This document shows, piece after piece, positions 21,448 through 33,021 of a stretch of 64,000 nucleotides of DNA. Positions within the stretch are counted from its first letter, which is position 1. Each line of letters begins with the position of its first letter. Origin of the DNA: Conoideocrella luteorostrata (Eukaryota; Ascomycota; Sordariomycetes; Hypocreales; Clavicipitaceae); contig JASWJB010000064.1 in the NCBI GenBank assembly GCA_032433595.1, positions 100,876 through 164,875 of the forward strand. Reading direction: 5' to 3'. Position numbers and translations under genes: made by a program. The notes below the pieces were generated by a model that was not told where the DNA came from, ran no database searches, and saw only the letters and a program-made list of their open reading frames with translations.

Positions 21448-24400
21448 TCTTCAGAGCTTTCGATTCCTGGGCCCAACAGCCTCCATCATAGTGTCTATCT
21501 ACCGGTTCTTTTGAGGCACCATCCCTGTCAACACTAAAAACCCGATACTGTCAAGATGGGCTCAGTTTTCTTGTTAATTAATTGGCTTATCAGTCACTTC
21601 TGCAGCATCTGAAAGGGATGAAGGTGGCTCGCCAAGATGCAGGGTATTCAACATATTGATAACACATTGTGACAGCCGTAATATCTGCCAACATCAATCT
21701 AGGCTAGATTTATCCATTGGACCTATCATAGCCGTCACACACAAATCACGACAACTTTTCATCGTCAACTGACCGTTTCAACCCCATCACCACTGCGTTT
21801 TATATACAGTAGGCACTGATTTAGGTGTTGAGAACAGAATTCTGAGCATCCTGGTCCCGACGGACTACCGACATCGAAAAAGAACTGGGCTCTTGGTCGT
21901 GGCACAGGCTTGGAAATGGTCTCACGGGATCTGTCCATCGAGGTAGCCTAGTTGTTCAGACTTGTGTTAAGAATTGAGTTTGCTCCTGCAGGATATCGGC
22001 CCGCGCCTAAGGTAGCGAAATGGCAATTTGAGTAGTCCTATCGGTCGGTTTTCGCCACCAAAGCTCTAGATTATCAGCTCGCAAAATACGTAACCGAGGG
22101 TGATAATTTCGAGTGTACACATAGGGAGGGAGTATATAGCGTGTGCTATTATGTCGCAGATGTGCTAGCCACTCTGAACCACTGGGAACTTTACCCAATG
22201 TTTCATTTTTGGATCGGTCTTCTACATCCTCACCACTGAAATCAGAGGATTGTATTAGCTCTCCGCGAACTATACACTCGGCATACAGTCCATGAATTGT
22301 ATACAGCTGGTTGTCGCGAGTTTGCAGAGCTAGCCCATCCATGATGATGCAGAAACCCTGTGTTCTGGTTCACGGCTGAACTGATTCGGCTGTCGACCGT
22401 CCATGGAGTCTGAAAAAGCTCTGTTCTCTTGTTGAAGAAGCAGTTTGGGCAGGATTGCAAGCAGAGACTAGGCTCGAACAGTGAAGAATTGCCCAACAGC
22501 TTCGAGGACGATGAGCTCAGGGCACACTAAAGCTATTAGCCGTGTTTTGGTCTTCGATGTGAAGGTGGAAGTGCCGGCTTGAATCGGCGCTGGCATATCC
22601 AAGGACAGCACTGTCCAAAAGTAGAGCACGAAATAAATAAAATGCACATCAAGGGACTTATATATCTAGAAAATCACGCAAGCATTCATTTCAGTACACG
22701 GCTAAATTAGGCTGAAGTTATCCTCCGCCCAATTACTTATAGATCCAAAATTAGACGCGCGAACAAAACTCTACCTCAAGATACATGTCTGAACTAGGCC
22801 CCACTCAATCAGTTATGAATTAGCAGATATTTAGTGGGGAAAAGGCGCTCAAAGTGGATGTATGAGTAATGTGGAGTTTTCAAATATACACAGGTTTCTA
22901 AATTTATACCTTGCAAATGAACCAGAGCAATTTAATGCTTACTGTATAGCTATATTAAAGCACACATGCATGATATGGCATACGTCTAAAATCTGCTCTT
23001 ATGCTCTATCATTTTCGGAGAGTTGTGGCCCCGGCTAGTGGATAAGCAATAAACTAAAAGTCACTCATAAACAAATGTGCTAGTTTCTAGCCTCTCATTG
23101 CTCGTGATTCCTTACAGCTTCGATCCACGTTGAGGTCATTTAAAACACTTGCGATATTTATACATCCATTTGGCTTTAAGACATGCAGAGCGTTCATGAA
23201 ATTCCTACTTGGGGAAGTCGTTGAGAATAGGAAAGTATTGCAATGGCTATTTGCATAAGCTATATAATAATAAAAGAAAGTTATCTTAACGAATTTACGG
23301 GGCAATGTACTGCATTCCTCGCGTATAATGATATTTGTATGCATGATTCCGCTAAAAGTTTATAACAACATTTATTGTACATACATAGCCAGTAGCTAAA
23401 ATAATCTCATATTCGTCTACCCCTTTACAGAGACATTATTTTACTATTGATATTGGATATAGCAGAGTGAAGGGCAGGACTTGTATCTTATTCAGCAGCG
23501 TAGGCGTATTCATGTCTCGGGGTGTTGACGATTTTGATCTCTGACCTTTTTCCGCTCTCCTGGGAGAAATCCCTCCTATTTATTTCTACTAGCGGCTTCC
23601 ACGCAGCTAGCTAGGTAGTTAGCTAGTAGGGATCCCATAATATTCCTAGTATTTGAACGCAGAGTGAACGCAAAGTAAGCGCAGAGTCTCTGACACATTG
23701 AACCAGTGTTAAAGATGCTACATTATCATATTTGAAGCACCCAAACAATATTCTTGCGCATGACTAAAACTTCAAAAAAATTTGAATCTTCGTTTTACAC
23801 GTATGATTTCTATCATGTTGCTCAATCCCCATAGCTGCAGGCTGCTCAAATCTGGCTTTTGGGACGTTTAAATAGCAAAGCGGACTAATATACCACACTG
23901 TGTCTCCCTAGGAATTTTCAATTATTTTGCACATAATGAAAGTACAATATGTGAACTAAAATCCACGATATCTAGTACTATGTTGGTGCTTTGAGGCTTG
24001 GCCTGGTAACCAAGTTTCCTATTATTGATCACTCCAAATTATTGTGGCTCTGAGCTACGATTCAACCTATTTATTGTGAGATCTAGCACCTCCATTGTGC
24101 TTCAGATGAGGCTTTCAGTAGCTTACACGGAATGTTAAAATTCGGGGGGGTCCAATAGAATTCATTGAATTCCACGGGATTCTCCGGAATTTCATGTGAC
24201 ATAGAGCCTTCCATGAGCTTCTACTATAGCGCAAGTGAAATCAAAAATAGTATAGTCTCATACTGCGCCCCGAACGATTCCAAGAATTTCTTGGCAAAGC
24301 AGATAAACACAATTTCTTTCGTGTAACTGCTTCAATCTACGTCTTTGATTGGTAGTGATCCGTCCCCTTATCAGACCGTAGAGGGTCGGCGGAGCGCCAA

Positions 24401-25240
24401 GGCGGAAGCCGCGTAATAATATTGAGTCATGGACAGAATTATTTGTCATATTTGAATCTAGCATAATTTGCATAACTCAGGGCAGCTCATGGGTTGCTCA
24501 GGGTGGCTCAGGATTGCTCACTGAGGCTCAGGGGCTAAGCAAGTTAAAGCGGCCACTGCTCAGGAACTCGTTCAAGAGAGGAAGTGGAACCAGTTAGGTT
24601 TTCCCGCTTGATATGACTGTATTTACTGGCATTCTTGATAGTGTTTCTGGCCCTTCGTTAAAGGTTATTCTTCACGAAATAAACCGGGACATATAAGCTA
24701 GCTAAGATGTCATAATAATTAGTTACACTAAATAGTTTATTACCTAGTATAGGCAGATCTTTAATAATTGATAAATAAATTTAACAGATTGTGTGTAGTG
24801 GCAAAAACATATTAATACCAACTTTGCTTAATATCCTTCATTATACCAGAACTATATAATTTAATAGTATAAACTCATTTAATACCCAGAAGCAAAATCT
24901 CAGATCTTTCATAACTGATTTGGTAGAATTCTTAGCAGGCAGCGTATCTGACGGCAGAAAATTGCTTCTTAAATGTGAAAAATGATGTTAGCTCATTAAT
25001 ATCAGAACGTGGCGGTGGGAAAGAAGTACCAAAGCTTCCTCGACAATCATTGTGAGGGTGGAACGGAGTGACGTAATGATCATTGTAATGTATATTTCAA
25101 TAAAGCGAAAGCTGCCCAGCACTGTGCGTTAAGTAGCTCATTAAAACGAGAATCACTCTATCTTTGGCCTAAGACAAGACTTGGGCATGATACGTACGCA
25201 TTTAACAGTCACCAATGTTGTACAAAGAGCCAAGGCTGTG
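21448..25240. other. Gene-poor AT-rich region with repeat C copy 2
   Basis: About 3.8 kb. Only short frames are present, none with recognisable protein character; a 111-residue minus-strand frame at 22007-22342 is unrecognised. The part from 22620 is AT-rich. Repeat C copy 2 lies at 24478-24623. Confidence 0.5.
24478..24623. repeat. Dispersed repeat C, copy 2 (146 bp)
   Basis: Same length and orientation as 15261-15406. Neighbouring bases differ on both sides, so the repeat unit has defined edges. The two copies enclose about 9.1 kb holding the 2EXR gene and the NACHT-ankyrin relic. Confidence 0.8.
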
Positions 25241-26608
25241 CTAATTTACATTGAGCTCTTTAAGCACCGTATCCGCGATGGTTTGTAACGTCTTCTCCAT
25301 GACTTGATGGTCGTAATAAGCCTCATCAAAGGACATGAAAAGATTGAGCTGCTCCCTCCACGTCCAAACCCAAGTCACGTTGTAAGTAGTGTCTGTCACT
25401 GGAATAGCCAACCACACATCTTCAATAGTAATTTCGTCACTACCGTAGCTTCTTTGCATAAAGTTTTCCAAAATTCCAATACTACTGAAAAGGGGTGGAG
25501 TGGGTGAAGCATCTGGTCCGGTAAGGGCCTGTCTCACGACATGCCCGAACGCGTCGATACCCTCGGGGTCCTTGGTGTACTCGTCACGCGTGTTGTGGAG
25601 CCAATTCGTCATATCTTTCGCGATGTCTAAGAATGCTCGGCCGTTGCCAAGTTCAAATTTAGCCATCAGAGAGACGTGATAGTCCAGGCCAAAGTTCGAC
25701 CGCGGGTCGAATTCTCTCCTGAACGCAGACCTGAGATCTAGCATTTCCAGGCACATGCACTGGTCTGGTGCATGTCCTTCAATCCTTTTCTGAAGGCCTC
25801 GATGCGCAAGGATATGAGCTGCTTTAAAAGCACCAGTGATCGAAATCCCTTTAAGCCTGCAAGCGGAGACGAGACGCGACGTAACATCCTCACTTAAGAC
25901 CAGTCGTTTGGTACGTAGATGATTTGCTTTCTTCTCTTTGAAGAAGGGTGTCAGCACGTTATCCACGACAAAGGAGCCACCAACGTTGGCTGCGGCTTTG
26001 AGGTAAGCTGGTATACTTGGACTGGACGGCAAACCAAACAAATCGTCACGAGCAGGCGGAAGATATCTGGACTCATCGCCGAAGGTCACGTGCTCGGGTT
26101 TGGCGACGAGCTTGAATAAAGCGTCCCAGAAGTAGTATTGTCCACGGGCATCGTTGAAGAAATGGTGATTGAGGATGACCAATTCACCGCTATTTCCATC
26201 GTCCTTGGCAGGAATGAAATGCAGCGTCGGCTGGAAATCAGTGCTTTGGACTAGAGCAACCTCCTCGGCGCTCTTCCCCAAGTGCGTATGGAAAGTTGCA
26301 GACACCCAGTTTTTGATGTCTTCATCGTTGGGTACTTTGTACTCGCGGTAGAATTCGCCAACGGTGCAGGCAATGCCGGGGTTGTAGTAACGCAGCGCCG
26401 TCCACGCATCTTTCAGACGGACTTTTAGTTCGGCGGAGCCCATCACAGTACTAAATTTGATGTACGAGGCAATGAGACACATCTCACGCCCGAATTTTAT
26501 GTCGTTGTAGTGCCAGGTGCTCCATAACCGCCCCCAGCTATCAAGTGGCTGGCGGAAATGACCTGGAGATGTCTCCTCCCAAGGGAAGCTCGGATCAGTG
26601 GCAGACAT
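25241..26608 (-). CDS. HxxxD-type acyltransferase (condensation/BAHD superfamily, Tri3-like)
   Basis: A single exon of 455 residues. The catalytic motif is NHHFFNDARG (about residues 148-157, plus-strand 26139-26168), which fits HxxxDxxG. The N-terminus WEETSPGHFRQPLDSWGRLW resembles fungal trichothecene 15-O-acetyltransferase (Tri3)-type proteins; this family assignment is from memory. Such enzymes move an acetyl or acyl group from CoA to an alcohol of a secondary metabolite. A TATA-like TATATAAG lies at about 26691-26698 on the minus strand, some 85 bp before the ATG, supporting this start. No other biosynthetic gene lies within 10 kb, so its partner pathway is unknown. The frame is intact. 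Confidence 0.75.
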   Translation of the reverse strand: MSATDPSFPWEETSPGHFRQPLDSWGRLWSTWHYNDIKFGREMCLIASYIKFSTVMGSAELKVRLKDAWTALRYYNPGIACTVGEFYREYKVPNDEDIKNWVSATFHTHLGKSAEEVALVQSTDFQPTLHFIPAKDDGNSGELVILNHHFFNDARGQYYFWDALFKLVAKPEHVTFGDESRYLPPARDDLFGLPSSPSIPAYLKAAANVGGSFVVDNVLTPFFKEKKANHLRTKRLVLSEDVTSRLVSACRLKGISITGAFKAAHILAHRGLQKRIEGHAPDQCMCLEMLDLRSAFRREFDPRSNFGLDYHVSLMAKFELGNGRAFLDIAKDMTNWLHNTRDEYTKDPEGIDAFGHVVRQALTGPDASPTPPLFSSIGILENFMQRSYGSDEITIEDVWLAIPVTDTTYNVTWVWTWREQLNLFMSFDEAYYDHQVMEKTLQTIADTVLKELNVN

Positions 26609-26689
26609 GCTGGGTGGATCAAGACCAGAAAGTTGTAATTGATGCTCACTAGTTCGTGTGAAGCGAACACTGGTCAGACCCCCGCGAAG

Positions 26690-26698
26690 CTTATATAG
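26690..26698 (-). promoter_or_regulatory. TATA-like box of the acyltransferase gene
   Basis: On the minus strand the sequence reads CTATATAAG, ending about 82 bp before the ATG at 26608, a usual distance for fungal TATA genes. Confidence 0.45.
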
Positions 26699-29013
26699 GT
26701 GCAGGTCATGCAGTAGTAGCTTATGGTGACAACGGTAATAGCTTTGTTTGGTTAGAGTATCTATAGATGTTGATGACGTCGACTGCGAGAAAAGCTGGGT
26801 AGCTTTGACTATAATATTACGGGCAGTAGCAGGAGGAGAAAGTGAGCACTAGTAACTATAGACGGAAGATAGTACGGAGTAGTTCCAGTCACTGACCAGG
26901 CGTTGGACAATCAGCCACGCCAGGAAAAGTCTGGACAGTCGCAGCTAAGTCTTTCCATGGGTATGTCTACGGAAATAATGCAATAGTTCTCAATGCCCTC
27001 CTGTTGCCCTCATGTGGTCCTTCGCGGCGGCCAAGCTGCTTACTTGCATGGCTTTAGTGGATGCGGCTGCCACAGTGCGTTATCACTTAAACTCTACTCC
27101 GTACTCCGCAGAGCTTGATCTAAAACCGCCCCGTGTGAGACTTGAGTGACCAGCGAGAGGCCCTCTGATTGGCCAGCCATAATTATAAGGCCGGGATATT
27201 CCATGCAGTAAGCACCAAATTGTTGGCGCACGAGTACTTTGCACAAACGGTGTGGCTACTCTAAGAGCCGTTTCTCCACTGTTTGAACGAGGAGGCGGGA
27301 ATGCTTGTGTCAAAGACAAACGGGGTTCGGCCAAGACGAAGCCGTCTTGACAGCTCACAGCTTCGATCCGGTGCAACACCCACGCAAAATACCCAACGTC
27401 TGCCTGGCTTGACCTCTTCTGCGACAATTCGACCTCGGTGTGGCGCATGAACACAAAGCAATCGCTACGACATTACTGGAGAACTGTGGGTCGTAGAGAA
27501 AGGTTGTGAGAGGGTGAGCATTTGCACGATCACCACGTCCAATTTAATGAATGGAGTTCTGCATCAACTAATAAAATCGAAATTTTGAGCTTCTTGATCA
27601 CAGAACCCATGACGTCATTCCGTGGCCATGTTCGCGCTGCTTAAACTTCATCGTACGTTTGGAGTTTAAGAAGTAGCCAGGGATAATTCCTACCATTATT
27701 ATGTAGAAGACCTCTACCTGGCTGACAGAAGCAATGGTTACTTTTCCCAGAATTGATGTATTAAGATTAGATAGCCACATCATCTACGCGTGATTTCCGT
27801 GAATTTGTTAAGCCTGTAAGTTACCCGTTCCCGTCAACCTTAATACTGCTTTGATCATGTCGGCCACGAACGTAGATACTACAACATAATCGGTAACTCT
27901 CGTATGTGGTAGCTAAGGGAGTCAATTTGATCCTTCCACAAGCCATTGCTGCACATGTGTGGCTCATACTACATACTTTCGGCGGATACGGTTTTGCATA
28001 GAAACCGTTTACCGCTGCAGAATACCGCATCCGGATGGACGATGTCAAGCCAAAGATTGTTGATTACTTTCGAATAGTTTTTGACCTTCACAACATATAT
28101 ATCGCATGAGCGACAAATTTCTATGCTTCGCGTACGCAAAGCCTCTCAGGCTAGCTGTCTAGTGTTGAGCCGGGCAATGGACCCTCTCGCCAGCTGGCTC
28201 ATCCTTCATCAAGGGAAATGAACAAAACGCACGCAGTAGATTCGGAAGATTATCTAAATAAATCTGGGGCGAGTCGAATATTGAAACATAATCTACGCCG
28301 TCCATTAAACGAAAGCAAATCCGCTGATGTACCCAAGCTGCCAAGGTGTCGACAAATTAATCGAGAAATCCAGAGCGGAGGCAGAGTGAGTGCGTGGGGT
28401 GGGTCATGATGTCTCGATTAATCTGCCAGGCGCGCGGCTGCGTATCCTTATGTCGATAAGAAGCCGCAGGCATTGTAGAAATTTCTATACCAATATGGCT
28501 GTAATACAAATATTTACCAGTCCGCTCCGAAGCATTTACAGTATGTGGCAATAACTTTTTGCATGGGTGCTGGTGCCAAGCCCCCAAGTTGCACAGGTGA
28601 CGGTGGCGATGACGGTATCCGAAGGCACGCAAAAACTTATTACCTCCCACTATAAAATGAAAGCCGCGAGTTTCGCCGCGAGACATCCGATCGGGTTTGA
28701 ACGGACATGAAAAACATAACAAGGGGGGCTGAGCTCATCCAAAAATATGGTTGAGAAGAGTCATTTAGAGCGGAAAACATTCGATTCGACACAGCAGATG
28801 ATGGGCTCCAGTGGCGTTAGGCAGATGCCAGGCCGGACTGGCGCGCGATGTTCTCGTATCAGTCGTATTTTCGTGATGCAGCGATCGTGAACTGCCCCTC
28901 ACGTTATGCACCAGAACTGTCATCCTCGACGTGAACGAAAGCTTGTTCCCCGAGAACAAATCGGTTTCATGTCGGTATATACGACCATGCTTTGCAGCAA
29001 TTCTGGAATCGCA
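26699..29013. other. Intergenic, no gene seen
   Basis: About 2.3 kb upstream of both the acyltransferase and the DUF899 gene (divergent pair). Contains TACGGAGT at about 26873-26880 and a doubled TACTCCG at 27096-27109. Short frames here have no protein character that I recognise. Confidence 0.5.
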
Positions 29014-29019
29014 TATAAA
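29014..29019 (+). promoter_or_regulatory. TATA-like box of the DUF899 gene
   Basis: TATAAA lies 120 bp before the ATG at 29139. Confidence 0.4.
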
Positions 29020-29138
29020 GGGCCGTAGTGTCGCATGTCGAGACTGAATAGCCGCCATCCAAACTCACTCATTGCGAGCAACACAAGTTCTACATACACA
29101 GGACCATACAATTCCCATTACATTGCAACACAAGAGAA

Positions 29139-29912
29139 ATGCCTAGCAAGGTCAGCCTTCTTTGTCCGCTCGTATTATTGAACACGAAGAGTTAACCAAA
29201 TAACCAGGTCGCAACCCCCGAAGAATGGCGTGCAGCCCGTCTCGCTCTCCTGGCCAAGGAAAAGGAGCATGCAAAGGCCACCGACGCCATCCTCGAAGCT
29301 CGACGTGCTCTTCCTATGGTCCCTATTACCAAGAACTATACCTTTCAGACCCCGGCTGGGCCAGCTACGCTAAAGGACCTTTTTGGAAAGAGCTCCCATT
29401 TGATCGTCTATCACTACATGTTTGAACCCGCCGCCGAGGAGGGTTGTCAGGGTTGCGGCTTCATGGCCGCCAATCTGCCCAATCTTCGCCATCTCGCTGA
29501 GAGAGACACATCCATCGCCGTCATTTCCCGTGCGCCAATCGACAAGATTACCGCTTTCAAGAAGGCCAATTTTTGGGATTTCCAGTGGGTGAGCAGTCAC
29601 GGCAGTGAGTTTAATTACGACTTTCACGTCACGCTTGACGAGAAGATTGCACCCATCGAGTATGGCTTCAGGAGCAAGCAGGAACTCGAGGCTGCCGGGC
29701 AGGTTTTCTCCGGGAGCGAAGAGCGGCCCGGCCTGAGTGTGTTCACGCTGGAAGATGGGCAGGTTCATCACACGTATTCGTCCTTTTTCCGACTGGATGA
29801 ATTGGCCGGTGCGCATGTATGGTTAGATTTAACGCCTGCTGGGAAGCTTGGTGGTGCTGATAATCCTGCGGCATTCAAGCTACCGTCTCAGTATGCAGAG
29901 GAGACGAAATAG
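29139..29912 (+). CDS. DUF899 family thioredoxin-like protein
   Basis: A 12-bp first exon (29139-29150, Met-Pro-Ser-Lys) is spliced over a 57-bp intron (29151-29207, GTCAGC...TTAACC...CCAG) to exon 2 (29208-29912). About 238 residues, normal for DUF899. Diagnostic parts are VATPEEWRAAR at the start, LIVYHYMFEPA, the EEGCQGCGF cysteine motif, ISRAPIDKI, and VFTLEDGQVHHTYSSFFR near the end. The family has a thioredoxin fold and is thought to be cytosolic and redox-related; its substrate is not known. The tiny first exon is needed because the frame has no good ATG before the conserved VATPEEW. AATAAATAAA at about 29991-30000 may serve as a poly(A) signal. Intact. Confidence 0.85.
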
Positions 29913-32900
29913 GTATTCCGCAGTTCTAGAATGATTGCTTTGAAGAGAATTTTTGTCAGCAGTTTTTGTACTTGTGACAATCACTTGTTAAATAAATAAA
30001 GGTGCAGGGCGGTAGTGTGTTGGAAGAAGGCCTGTTTTCGATTTGGGTGAATTGGCTGGATAGTGCTCACGGGCGACTCGGTTCGATTTAATATCGACTG
30101 GGGATCTCGGCGGTGCTGGTCGTCTTGGTAGCAATTCCCAACTATGACATTTCCACTCTCCTGTTCAGACTAAGTGAGCGGTATCTGTGCTCCGTAAAGT
30201 GCTTCTACTGTACGGGCCGAATGCCAAAGGCAAGTCCAGGCGACGCAAAGATGCAATACAATACTTGGGGCTAGCTAGAGAAATTCGCTGAATCACTCTT
30301 CGAATAGGAAAATCTCCTTGCTGGGGGGATCAAACGTTGACTGCGATATGAAAACCGGGCAATACTGTACCGAGGGTAAGGTAGGAGCGAGCATTCAGAC
30401 GTGTCCGGCCGTTCCAGCACATAGTTAGTTACCCACTTACCGATGGTGGTACAGGTGATCGAGCCAGTGGTTGCGTGGTCCAGCACCTTTAGTTGGTGGA
30501 CTCCCCCTCTTCCGGCGTGCTAGGCAAGGTCGACAGGGTGCCGCTCCCCCCGAAGTGCCCGGCCGAACCTCACTACGGAGTAACTACACCGCTGATGAAG
30601 ATGCAAATTTGGCATTAAAGCCAACAAGCACCGCGCAAATGGTACAGCCCCTGTATGGCCAAACAAAGTAACTAGCGCAACAAAATGTCATCCACGGAGT
30701 ATTTGAGAACTTGAGCCATCCTCATCATTGACTTGGCACCATATTTTGTTCAAGTCGCGAGTTCAGTGATGCAGCGTCCGATCGCCTGCAATCCATGTCC
30801 AGCACCCTCAAATTGTCGGGGAAGCCATGTTTTCGTATGCTTGCTACCAGCATCTAAATATCCATCCCATAGTCAGGTAAATAACCAGCTCTTGCATCTT
30901 GACGTGAAACGACCCGTCCCCGTCCCGCGCATTACGTTCTGTCTCTTTCCAATTGACACGTTTCACTGCGATTTGTCAAGCCCATTCCCACCTTGTAGCG
31001 GCTTGTCTTTTACAAAATCAACTTTATTGGTGGAGTGACACGGCATAACCTCTATTCCATCAAACAAATCTGTCCATGGCTAGAAATCGGAGACATTTTG
31101 CCACAAGCAAATTGATCCTAGCCGCTTTTTCGCGCCATCGTCGAACACATATCGAGGCAACTATTTCGGGGAGACATACGCTACCAGCAGCTCTTAGCAG
31201 TAGAGTTCTCAATCCTGAGTATAAGTGTGCGTCTGCTATCACTCAGCATATACCTGTAATAGTCCTTTGCTTTAAGACCCTCGAATTCCTTTAGCATCGC
31301 CTTTGACGTATAAAGCAAAATGCAAGCTCCCTTAATCACATTGTTAATCACTTCAGCCGCAGCGATCGCAGTTACGTCTCCAACTGTAGCAACTCCGAGA
31401 CCATGACCTCCGTTACTGCACTAACTAAGAGTTCGGTAAACAGCTACCTGCAAAATTCAGCTGTCAGACCAACAGTGGCCATGAACCTGCGGGCAAAGCC
31501 CAGACGTGCGAGATCAGTGCCGGTAATGTGTGAGTGCTTGGGCGATAGGCAGGATGAGTGCAAGAATTGCCCTGTCAGTGCAACATCTAGGGCCTACACT
31601 TTTCATCTTGACATTACAAAGGGGGTCAGAAGCCTCAATTAATCTTATTTCGTAATAGACCTTAATATAAGGACTGGCTGTCATGTTATGGGTTGCATCA
31701 ACTTGTTGGGAGAGGGCTCTAGCTTCTTTATTGACTCCGAGGAAGAAGCCTGCGCAAGTTTGGACGGAAAGTACAGTAACTAGAGGTAAAATTTTCCTTA
31801 CCTTGATTATTAATGTTGCATATACAATTTCCAAGAACAGCTTGCTCCTTTCTAGGAGGTCGCGGGAGGTAAAGGGGTAATAGTGATGCACTGGAAACTA
31901 AAGAAATATGTCTAATTGACATTGACTCTGACTTACCATCGTTTTTGGACACACATGTGCATCATAAGGAGTTCAAAGGTCTCAAATGCCGAATATAAAG
32001 CCATGCCTCTACTAGACAGGATTGTCTTCAATTGTGACTGATCCTGTGGTTTTGACATCAGTTGAGAAAATATCGATTAGTAGTAAATTTTTTCCGGTCT
32101 TGTATCAACACTTAACCCTATTGAGAAATATCTCCTGTGTTTTCCAGCCAAGTTCCTTTGTTTTAGTAGGGAGCTGCGACAAGTCTAGCAACTTGCTACA
32201 GGGTCGGAGCTACAGGGTCGGAATACCGTCGCATGTTGGCAATGTTAGATCCAGTATCATATCGATGCAAGGCTTATACGAGTCTTTTATTTGCCAAGCG
32301 GTGTGTGGGCGCAGTCTGAACACTGCCAACTTGCTTCATTTGCGTGTATTGCGCTCGAGGGGCCGAATGCACGACATATTGTCTGTCCATGGGGTACAAG
32401 CAGCCAATACGACCACTCCCTCACGATTTCATGGTATAATTAGACTAGAAAATAGCAATCTAGATGCTTATCACGAGATAATACACCCATTGATTAGAAC
32501 ACAATGTCGAGACTCGACGGGGGAGGCTTTCGAGCACGTCACAAACGTAGTTGGGATATTCTAAAATGCTCCCTAGTTGAACAGCTTGTAGAGAACTTGT
32601 GCCACCTAAGGACGCAATCGATCAAGACTATTTTGAGCTTAGATCCAATCTTTACTGCTTACATAGGGCCAAATCAAATACTAGTTTCAGTCACTAGGTC
32701 TAGCTATTGCGAAATAGGACAACACCTAAGTGTACGACCTGTGCTGCCAGCACTCACAGACACGCTCAATATTACGTCGTTGAATAACTTTTACATAGGT
32801 CTGCCTCGAAAGGGCATACAACTTCATCCAGCTTATTTCTCTTCTATATATATCTATTTAAGGGGAAATACAAGTAAAACAACAGACAAAAAGTTTGTTC

Positions 32901-32931
32901 CATTTACAATGGAAAATACTAGCAAAAAGTT
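29913..32931. other. Long gene-free stretch
   Basis: About 3 kb with only short frames. One starting at ATG 31320 begins with a signal-peptide-like run (MQAPLITLLITSAAAIAVTS) but stops after 28 codons, and no clear continuation by splicing was found. TACGGAGTA lies at 30584-30592, and a doubled CTACAGGGTCGGA is at about 32197-32222. Confidence 0.45.
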
Positions 32932-33021
32932 GGGTTTCGCCGGGGATTGAACCCGGGACCTCTCGCAAGCTAAGCTAAGGGTTTTCCCTAAGCGAGAATC
33001 ATACCACTAGACCACGAAACC
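32932..33021 (-). tRNA. tRNA-Pro(AGG) with an 18-nt intron
   Basis: On the minus strand the 7-bp acceptor arms GGTTTCG and CGAAACC pair, and the T arm reads CCCGGGTTCAATCCCCGG. The anticodon arm CTCGC/GCGAG encloses TTAGGG, an 18-nt intron, and T. The anticodon AGG reads the Pro codon CCU. The intron sits one base 3' of the anticodon, as usual for nuclear tRNA introns, and contains CCCT able to pair with the anticodon region. The discriminator base is C; the CCA end is not encoded, as expected in eukaryotes. Confidence 0.92.

Noticed and set aside
22007..22342. 111-residue minus-strand frame
   Set aside because: No signal, domain or neighbour supports it; it lies in a decayed region and I left it as intergenic.
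14880..25240. Giant Starship-type element
   Set aside because: No tyrosine-recombinase (DUF3435) captain gene is seen, and the repeats present are short direct copies.
31320..31406. Short signal-peptide-like frame MQAPLITLLITSAAAIAVTS
   Set aside because: It stops after 28 codons, and I found no donor that carries it into a continuing frame with protein character.
31514..31960. Minus-strand frames with Cys pairs and possible GTAAGT donors, hydrophobin-like at first sight
   Set aside because: Cysteine spacing does not fit hydrophobins, and no splice model gives one coherent protein.
32022..32564. 180-residue plus-strand frame
   Set aside because: It starts without an ATG in good context, has no domain or signal features, and its composition looks random.
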